Assembly: GCA_002476625.1 (NCBI GenBank)
Contig: DLLC01000055.1
Location: forward strand, 1-11,733
Length of the DNA stretch: 11,733 nt
Origin: Porphyromonadaceae bacterium UBA7572
GTDB lineage: Bacteria > Bacteroidota > Bacteroidia > Bacteroidales > Muribaculaceae
Direction: 5' to 3'
The position numbers were made by a program, and so were the translations under genes. Under the pieces are notes generated by a model. That model saw nothing but the letters and a program-made list of their open reading frames with translations. It searched no databases and had not been told where the DNA came from. The stretch's first letter is position 1, and every line of letters begins with the position of its first letter. Positions 7,662-11,733 of the stretch are shown piece by piece.

Positions 7662-8825
7662 CTATATGCGTGAACCTAATCTGGCGCTCCAGTAGATGAG
7701 GCCGGTCAGGGCGATAACTCCGCCGGCTATGCCGATGTAGGCGATAGAGAATGTGGAGCAGATGATGCCGCCGATGAATGCTCCGCTGCCAATGCCTAAG
7801 TTGAATATTCCTGAAAAAATCGACATGGCCACAGATGTGCTTTCGGGTGTGGTGATGAGTATGACGTTGCTCTGCATCGCCACATTGTAGGCGGTGGCGG
7901 CTATGCCCCACACGGCAAGCACTGCCATCACGAGCGGCACGCTCCCCGATACGGGGCGCAGCAGGAGCAGACAGAGTGTCATGGCCGCCACTATCACGGT
8001 AATAAACCTTTTGCGGTTTTGACTGTAGTATTTGGAAAATGCCACGCTGCCCAGCAGTCCGGCCCCGCCAAACACCATCAGCGCGGCAGTGACTTGGCCA
8101 TCGGGCATGGCCGACACTTGCTTGAGGAATGGCTCGATGTAGCTGTAGGTGACGTAGTAGGCACCAGAAATGAGGAGGGTGAACAGGTATAGCCCCATGA
8201 TGCCTTGCTGGCGAAGCAGCCCTGGCAGCTTTTTGGGGGAGAATCCGCCTCCGCTGGGCACTTTTGGCAGGCGCCATGCCAGATAGAGGAATGTGAAGGC
8301 TGAGAAGCACCCTATGCTGAAGAAGGTCATTCTCCAGCCCACGTGCAGTCCGATTACACGGCCAAGGGGCATTCCGAGAATCATGGCTATCGAAGATCCT
8401 GTCACCACCATGCCGAGTGCCACTGACCGATGGCGGTCGGGGACTATGCGCACAGCTATGATTGATATCACTGACCAGAACACAGAGTGGGCGCATGCCA
8501 CTCCCACGCGTGAGAGCATAAGCATTGCGTAGCTGGTGGAGGCGAACGACATGAACTGGAACAGTGTGAAGATGCCTATCAGCCATAGCATCAGCCGCTT
8601 CATCTCCATCTTTGATGCCAGTAGCATCAGGGGCAGAGACAATATCATCACTGCCCAGGCATACACGGATATGAGCATCCCGGCTGTGGCTTCGGTGAGA
8701 TTGAAGTCTGTTTTGATGTCGGTGAGCAGCCCAATGGGCACGAACTCGGATGTGTTGAAGATAAAGGTGGCAAATGTCAGCCCTAACAGCGACAGCCAGT
8801 CTTTTATCGACATTTTGTTTTCCAT
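7662..8825 (-). CDS. sotB: MFS transporter, SotB/YdeA-type sugar efflux family
   Basis: A 387-aa inner-membrane protein with about twelve hydrophobic segments, the normal length for a DHA1-type major facilitator. It matches remembered E. coli SotB in several places: FIFNTSEFVPIGLL at 21-34, SVYAWAVMILSLPLMLLAS in helix 2, SRVGVACAHSVFWS in helix 4, LGMPLGRVIG and GWRMTFFSIG around helices 5-6, SYIEPFL in helix 7, and FSGIFNLGIGSGAFIGG near the end. The E. coli protein exports arabinose and IPTG-like sugars using the proton gradient; the substrate here is not readable, and drug or other metabolite export is possible. ATG at 8825 is used; an ATG four codons later is equally plausible. It has its own -7 box 39-46 nt upstream and a repeat array beyond that. 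It lies between porQ and the GSCFA operon, with no functional link visible. Confidence 0.88.
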   Translation of the reverse strand: MENKMSIKDWLSLLGLTFATFIFNTSEFVPIGLLTDIKTDFNLTEATAGMLISVYAWAVMILSLPLMLLASKMEMKRLMLWLIGIFTLFQFMSFASTSYAMLMLSRVGVACAHSVFWSVISIIAVRIVPDRHRSVALGMVVTGSSIAMILGMPLGRVIGLHVGWRMTFFSIGCFSAFTFLYLAWRLPKVPSGGGFSPKKLPGLLRQQGIMGLYLFTLLISGAYYVTYSYIEPFLKQVSAMPDGQVTAALMVFGGAGLLGSVAFSKYYSQNRKRFITVIVAAMTLCLLLLRPVSGSVPLVMAVLAVWGIAATAYNVAMQSNVILITTPESTSVAMSIFSGIFNLGIGSGAFIGGIICSTFSIAYIGIAGGVIALTGLIYWSARLGSRI

Positions 8826-8863
8826 TCTGCAGCTGAATTTTAGTCTTGATAAATTTCCGGCTG

Positions 8864-8871
8864 CAAAATTA
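8864..8871 (-). promoter_or_regulatory. -7 box of the sotB promoter
   Basis: TAATTTTG on the minus strand (8871-8864) matches TAnnTTTG. No TTTG stands at the expected -33 position: that stretch (about 8891-8896) falls inside a heptamer repeat array. Either the promoter is weak or an activator replaces the -33 contact. Confidence 0.55.
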
Positions 8872-8882
8872 CAAAAAAGGTG

Positions 8883-8917
8883 TTAGAAGTTAGAGATTAG
8901 AGGTTAGAAATTAGGGG
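8883..8917. repeat. Five tandem heptamers of TTAGARN
   Basis: Five exact-period copies run without gaps: TTAGAAG, TTAGAGA, TTAGAGG, TTAGAAA and TTAGGGG, from 8883 to 8917. A degenerate sixth unit, TCAGTGG, overlaps the porQ stop codon. The core TTAG is invariant and the last positions vary only between A and G. The array fills the space between the porQ stop and the sotB -7 box. Short heptamer arrays of this kind occur in some bacterial intergenic regions, for example in cyanobacteria; their role is not settled. Confidence 0.85.
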
Positions 8918-9967
8918 TCAGTGGAGGAGCTCGCCTATTGAGGTGGTGAGGTTGAGCATGAAGGTGGTGGCTCCGGTGTGGGGCTGCGCCAACGCTATGC
9001 CGAAGCCTAACGACTTCACTTTCATGCCAGCTCCAAGAGAGAGCCCTGAAAAGAAGTTGCGCTGATATGTGCTCATGTCGGTGCGCACTTTGTAGTTGTA
9101 GCCCAGCCCGATATACATGTTGTCGGAGGGGAGGAACTCAAGTCCGAGCACGAGGTGGCGCATGAAGTTTGCCCCGAAGCTGTCTTTCTTCACGAGGTCG
9201 CTGTTGGCGTTGTTCTTGTCGCTTGGCTCGTAGTATGGCAGGCTCCATTTGCGCAGGTTGTAGGCGGTGATGGAGAGGCGGAATGGCGAGCTGCCTATTT
9301 TTTGCGTGTAGCCGATCTGAATGTCCCATGGCAGGCGGTCTTTTGAGTCGTAGGTGCCATTGAATTTCTTCACCTGTCCGCCAAGGTTCTTTGCCACCAC
9401 CGACAGCGACAGCTCATTGTCGGGATTGTAGAGATTCACGCCCAAGTCGGCGGCAATGGCTCCCGCTGAGAAGTCGCCGTATTTTGAGTAGAGGTATTTC
9501 AGTGTGATGCCACCACGCAGGTTGGTGGTGATGTCGTGCGAGTAGGTGACGTTGAAGTTGATGTCGCTGGCGTTGAATTTGCCCAGCACAGCTCCTTCCG
9601 AGTCGGTTTCGGTCATGCTGCCGTAGCCGTAATACTGGAGTCCCACTGCTATGGCGCTATGTTCGGTGAGCCCCTGTCCATAGCGTGCGCCCATAAAATT
9701 TGTGGAGCCTATGTATTTCATATAGTTGATTCCCACCTGGTGGTCGAACTCCGGTCCGAGAAGGGCGGGGTTCTGCTCCACAAGGTTGATGTCGTCGTCG
9801 ATGAGCGATATGTTGTGGCCTCCAAGTCCATACACGTGTGATGAAGGGCTCACACCGAGAAATTGGTAGGCTGTGGTGCCGTCTTGCGCATTAGTCGTGG
9901 TGCTTATTGCACCTGCGGCGATGATGCAAATAATAATGATGATATGGCGAAGAAAAGATGTTTTCAT
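8918..9967 (-). CDS. porQ: Type IX secretion system protein PorQ
   Basis: An outer-membrane beta-barrel protein of about 350 aa. In Porphyromonas gingivalis PorQ is part of the attachment complex that joins secreted proteins to the cell surface; PorQ holds PorZ as PorV holds PorU. A long hydrophobic segment (HIIIIICIIAAGAISTTTNA) is the signal peptide, cleaved before Gln-Asp-Gly. The mature N-terminus YQFLGVSPSSHVYGLGG followed by NISLIDDDINLVEQNPALLG closely follows the PorQ pattern. LRGGITLKYLYSKYGDFSAG, VVAKNLGGQVK and RLPWDIQIGYTQKI are further PorQ-like strands. Alternating-residue strands continue to the end. ATG at 9967 (MKTSF...) is chosen as a normal signal-peptide start; ATG at 9973 two codons earlier is equally open. 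The neighbours are not other secretion genes, but an LRR protein with a T9SS-type tail lies 5 kb away. Confidence 0.9.
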   Translation of the reverse strand: MKTSFLRHIIIIICIIAAGAISTTTNAQDGTTAYQFLGVSPSSHVYGLGGHNISLIDDDINLVEQNPALLGPEFDHQVGINYMKYIGSTNFMGARYGQGLTEHSAIAVGLQYYGYGSMTETDSEGAVLGKFNASDINFNVTYSHDITTNLRGGITLKYLYSKYGDFSAGAIAADLGVNLYNPDNELSLSVVAKNLGGQVKKFNGTYDSKDRLPWDIQIGYTQKIGSSPFRLSITAYNLRKWSLPYYEPSDKNNANSDLVKKDSFGANFMRHLVLGLEFLPSDNMYIGLGYNYKVRTDMSTYQRNFFSGLSLGAGMKVKSLGFGIALAQPHTGATTFMLNLTTSIGELLH

Positions 9968-9981
9968 ACACATTTTAAAAA

Positions 9982-10013
9982 ATAAGAGGGGAGAGTGTAA
10001 CGCACGCTCTTAT
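9982..10013 (-). promoter_or_regulatory. Inverted repeat in the porQ leader
   Basis: ATAAGAG (9982-9988) and CTCTTAT (10007-10013) are perfect inverted copies separated by 18 nt. They lie just upstream of the porQ start codons and would fold in the message next to the ribosome-binding area. It could tune translation; no regulator or riboswitch class is recognised. Confidence 0.35.
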
Positions 10014-10135
10014 CTCTCTATTAGCTTATAAACGTGGTGACTCCTACAAATCGTATATCGTTTTAATTTTTTTTTACAACATTCGGTGAATTTTGCCCTA
10101 TCTGTAAAAATAAATGAAACATTATTAATCATATT

Positions 10136-10169
10136 CAAATTTAGCAACACAGATATTGATAATTGCAAA
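10136..10169 (-). promoter_or_regulatory. Candidate porQ promoter
   Basis: On the minus strand TAAATTTG (10143-10136) matches TAnnTTTG. TTTG at 10169-10166 is a perfect -33 element, but the spacer is 22 nt, slightly longer than usual. Transcription would begin near 10129, giving a leader of about 160 nt that includes the inverted repeat near the start codon. The element overlaps the divergent promoter on the other strand. Confidence 0.45.
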
Positions 10170-10185
10170 AACGAAATTATATTTG
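10155..10185 (+). promoter_or_regulatory. Promoter of the TonB-C-domain gene
   Basis: TATATTTG at 10178-10185 matches TAnnTTTG, with ATTG at 10155-10158 and a 19-nt spacer. Transcription would begin near 10192, about 67 nt before the ATG at 10259. This rules out the in-frame ATG at 10163, which lies inside the promoter. Confidence 0.65.
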
Positions 10186-10258
10186 CATCAGTTTTTTGAA
10201 GAAAACGGTGTTTCGGCCTATTACGAGGCGCAACTTTTATTTGTATAATTCACTCACA

Positions 10259-10726
10259 ATGATGCGACAAAACAGTCAAGTGTTATTACTCCTTATGTTC
10301 TCGGCAATCTTCCTCGCTGTGGTGGAGGCTGAAGGGCAAACTCGCCCTCGCGCCAGCCGGATTGGTGTAGTGAATCCGCTGTCGCCCGAGCATGTCTCTT
10401 ATCTTGAATTCTATGAGTTTGAGCAAGTGGACGTGCAGCCCTCATTTCCTGGTGGAGAGCGCGGACTTGTGAACTTTGTGAATAAAACTCGAGAGTATCC
10501 CTACAATGAATACATGGCGCGCAAGCAAGGCCGGGTGCTGTGCAGCTTCATCATTCTCACCGACGGACAGGTGTCGCATGTGAAAGTGCTGCGCAGTTCG
10601 GGATACGAGGCGCTCGACAATGAGGCGGTGCGCGTGATCAAGAAGATGCCGCGGTGGGAAGCCGGCAAGGTCTGGAACACGAAGGTGAATGTGCGGTGCA
10701 TCCTTCCTATCGCCTTTAGGCTCTAA
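10259..10726 (+). CDS. Small exported protein with a stand-alone TonB C-terminal domain
   Basis: A 155-aa protein with an N-terminal signal peptide or single membrane anchor (residues 8-22, LLLLMFSAIFLAVV), a short linker of about 30 residues, and a TonB_C domain (PF03544 type) at about 57-155. Domain hallmarks are QPSFPGGERGL at 60-70, GRVLCSFIILTDGQ at 91-104, VKVLRSSGYEALDNEAVRVI at 108-127 and MPRWEAGK at 130-137, ending IAFRL. TonB passes inner-membrane energy to outer-membrane transporters, but this protein lacks the long Pro-rich arm needed to span the periplasm and has no exbB or exbD neighbour. It is therefore probably a periplasmic TonB-C-domain protein rather than a classical TonB; its partner is unknown. 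The start at 10259 is set by the promoter; ATG at 10262 is also possible. A terminator follows. Confidence 0.82.
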   Translation: MMRQNSQVLLLLMFSAIFLAVVEAEGQTRPRASRIGVVNPLSPEHVSYLEFYEFEQVDVQPSFPGGERGLVNFVNKTREYPYNEYMARKQGRVLCSFIILTDGQVSHVKVLRSSGYEALDNEAVRVIKKMPRWEAGKVWNTKVNVRCILPIAFRL

Positions 10727-10761
10727 CCAATCATATATAAAATATGCATTCTTTCTTATAT

Positions 10762-10791
10762 GCAGAGTTTTGACGGCTCTGCTATTTTTTT
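10762..10791 (+). terminator. Rho-independent terminator of the TonB-C-domain gene
   Basis: GCAGAG (10762-10767) pairs with CTCTGC (10777-10782) around a 9-nt loop and is followed by TA and seven T. It stands 36 nt past the stop codon on the plus strand. Confidence 0.7.
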
Positions 10792-10834
10792 GTCTTAAAG
10801 TTGTTGAATTCGTGGAAAAATAGGCCTTATAGCC

Positions 10835-10866
10835 CTTGTGGACAAGAAATACCATGCAAAATACCA
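10835..10866 (+). promoter_or_regulatory. Palindrome plus direct repeats upstream of the short LRR gene
   Basis: CTTGT-GG-ACAAG (10835-10846) is a 12-bp palindrome. It is followed at once by AAATACCA (10847-10854) and a second AAATACCA (10859-10866), 12 bp apart. The group ends 23 bp before the -7 box at 10890, which is where an activator or repressor would bind. No known operator is recognised. Confidence 0.35.
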
Positions 10867-10889
10867 CGTTCGTTAGCCACTTGTCTCGC

Positions 10890-10897
10890 TATCTTTG
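10890..10897 (+). promoter_or_regulatory. -7 box of the short LRR gene
   Basis: TATCTTTG matches TAnnTTTG. No good TTTG is found at the -33 spacing; TTCG at 10869-10872 with a 17-nt spacer is the nearest. The leader would be about 68 nt to the ATG at 10972. Confidence 0.55.
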
Positions 10898-10971
10898 CGC
10901 ACACAGAAACATTGGATTGACTGTTTTTTAAATTACTATCAACATATAACCTGTAATAATTTCTATTTATT

Positions 10972-11565
10972 ATGCTGAAAAATTTTTACTCAAGAGCGCT
11001 GCCCATTCTGATGGCAACCCTTTTCTTCACTTCGGCTTCTGCCGAATCATTTAAGGTGAATGGTGTGAACTACTCAACGGTGGAATCGTATCCCGGCTAT
11101 GAGAAAGCGGTGGTGATGACCTCGTGCGACGACACTATCAGCCACTTGAAGATTCCGCAGAGTGTGAATGGCTACACGGTGGTGGGCATCAACAATGGGG
11201 CGTGCTATAAGATGACGAAGCTCGCTAAGGTGACGCTGCCTGCCACCATCGGATCAATTTCTGCCAGCGCATTTGCCCAGTGCTCTAATCTCGCTGAAAT
11301 TAATTTGCCACCTGCTATCAATTTCATAGGCGATGAGGCTTTTGATTATTCGGGGCTCACTTCGGTGGAGTTCACATCCGAAGGAGTGGTGTCGATTCGC
11401 CCGAAAGCTTTTCATAGATGCAAAAACCTCAAGTCGGTGAAGTTGCCAAAATTGCTACCTGCTATCAGCAACAGCCTGTTTGAAAATTGCACATCTTTGC
11501 AGTCGATAACAATACCCGAAACAGTGACTTCGATAGGCGACGCCGCCTTTTTTAAGTGTATTTAG
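10972..11565 (+). CDS. Short BspA-like leucine-rich-repeat protein, apparently truncated
   Basis: A 197-aa exported protein. Residues 1-24 are a signal peptide (MLKNFYSRAL, hydrophobic core, Ala-Ser-Ala before Glu). Residues about 68-197 are LRR_5/BspA repeats; the recurring AFxxC-type sites are SAFAQCSNL (99-107), KAFHRCKNL (145-153), SLFENCTSL (168-176) and AAFFKC (191-196), alternating with 'v.LP' strands. The frame meets TAG one residue after the last cysteine, inside a repeat unit. There is no T9SS tail and no non-repeat C-terminal domain, unlike the 382-aa LRR protein in this window. The 168 nt that follow show no further repeat coding in any frame, so this may be a gene that lost its 3' half, or a naturally short periplasmic LRR protein. 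Promoter and signal peptide look intact, so it is probably expressed. Confidence 0.8.
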   Translation: MLKNFYSRALPILMATLFFTSASAESFKVNGVNYSTVESYPGYEKAVVMTSCDDTISHLKIPQSVNGYTVVGINNGACYKMTKLAKVTLPATIGSISASAFAQCSNLAEINLPPAINFIGDEAFDYSGLTSVEFTSEGVVSIRPKAFHRCKNLKSVKLPKLLPAISNSLFENCTSLQSITIPETVTSIGDAAFFKCI

Positions 11566-11570
11566 AGCCT

Positions 11571-11610
11571 TATAACTAACCATAACTTACTATGACTAAC
11601 CAAACATAAA
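11571..11610. repeat. Imperfect 20-bp tandem duplication
   Basis: Two adjacent 20-bp units, 11571-11590 and 11591-11610, both start TATxACTAACCA (x is A, then G) and diverge after that. The shared ACTAACCA copies are at 11575-11582 and 11595-11602. They begin 5 bp after the stop codon of the short LRR gene. Confidence 0.6.
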
Positions 11611-11611
11611 G

Positions 11612-11638
11612 CTTTGATTTTCAATACTCTTTGATTTT
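11612..11638. repeat. Two exact copies of CTTTGATTTT, 17-bp period
   Basis: The 10-mer occurs at 11612-11621 and 11629-11638, just before the hairpin and promoter at the right edge. Low complexity makes chance possible, but an exact 10-bp copy this close is uncommon. Confidence 0.55.
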
Positions 11639-11639
11639 T

Positions 11640-11660
11640 AACACTTTCTGAGTGTTTTTT
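11640..11660 (+). terminator. Weak rho-independent terminator
   Basis: AACACT (11640-11645) pairs with AGTGTT (11651-11656) around a 5-nt loop and runs into TTTTTT. The stem has only two GC pairs, so it is weak. Its T-run supplies the -33 element of the next promoter. Confidence 0.4.
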
Positions 11661-11689
11661 GGCAGTTACCGATTTTCCACATATTTTTG
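11658..11689 (+). promoter_or_regulatory. Promoter for a gene beyond the right edge
   Basis: TTTG at 11658-11661, a 20-nt spacer, and TATTTTTG at 11682-11689 match both Bacteroidetes promoter elements exactly. Transcription would begin near 11695 and leave the window; no start codon followed by a convincing frame is seen in the last 40 nt. Confidence 0.68.
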
Positions 11690-11733
11690 CAGCGTATTTC
11701 TACCGTGGAGAATTTGCGGAGCTTTTATTTTGT

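Noticed and set aside
7648..8586. Minus-strand 312-aa frame overlapping the transporter gene
   Set aside because: Arg/His/Pro-rich, no hydrophobic helices and no family; it is a frame-shifted reading of sotB, which has full transporter motifs.
8883..8917. Heptamer array considered as a CRISPR
   Set aside because: Units are 7 bp with no spacers and no cas genes are nearby.
10442..10867. Minus-strand 141-aa frame
   Set aside because: It runs through the terminator region and is antisense to the TonB_C domain; no recognisable family.

Overview
The window looks like a chromosomal segment of a Bacteroidales bacterium; a Muribaculaceae- or Prevotella-like gut or oral lineage is a guess from gene content. 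The evidence is a fused MurF-alanine racemase, a GSCFA-family protein, BspA-like leucine-rich-repeat surface proteins, the type IX secretion protein PorQ, a TonB C-terminal-domain protein, and many promoters of the Bacteroidetes form (TTTG, about 20 nt, TAnnTTTG). No rRNA, tRNA, CRISPR array, insertion sequence or phage gene was seen.

From the left edge to about 9970 every gene is on the minus strand, so transcription runs right to left. In that order they are: porQ; a SotB-type sugar-efflux MFS transporter; a GSCFA protein; the MurF-Alr fusion (8 nt after it); a BspA-like LRR protein with a T9SS-type tail (43 nt after); tadA, which overlaps the LRR gene by 4 nt (ATGA); a secreted esterase (48 nt after); a type I L-asparaginase with its own promoter; and the first 82 codons of a secreted RHS/YD-repeat-like protein cut by the window edge. 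GSCFA through the esterase reads as one operon of about 6 kb, with a promoter near 7550.

Right of 10000 the direction switches. A divergent AT-rich region with overlapping promoter elements serves porQ to the left and a small secreted TonB-C-domain protein to the right. That gene is followed by a terminator. Next come a short BspA-like LRR protein that stops in mid-repeat, then a repeat-rich spacer with a well-formed promoter pointing out of the window.

Functionally the window mixes envelope building (MurF-Alr), protein export and surface display (PorQ, LRR proteins, RHS-like protein), tRNA modification (TadA) and small-molecule metabolism (asparaginase, esterase, sugar efflux). I did not find a clearly new multi-gene system. 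The points most worth a second look are a run of five TTAGA heptamers upstream of the sotB -7 box, the translational coupling of tadA to a surface-protein gene, the GSCFA/MurF-Alr pairing, and the truncated LRR gene with its repeat-rich flanks.
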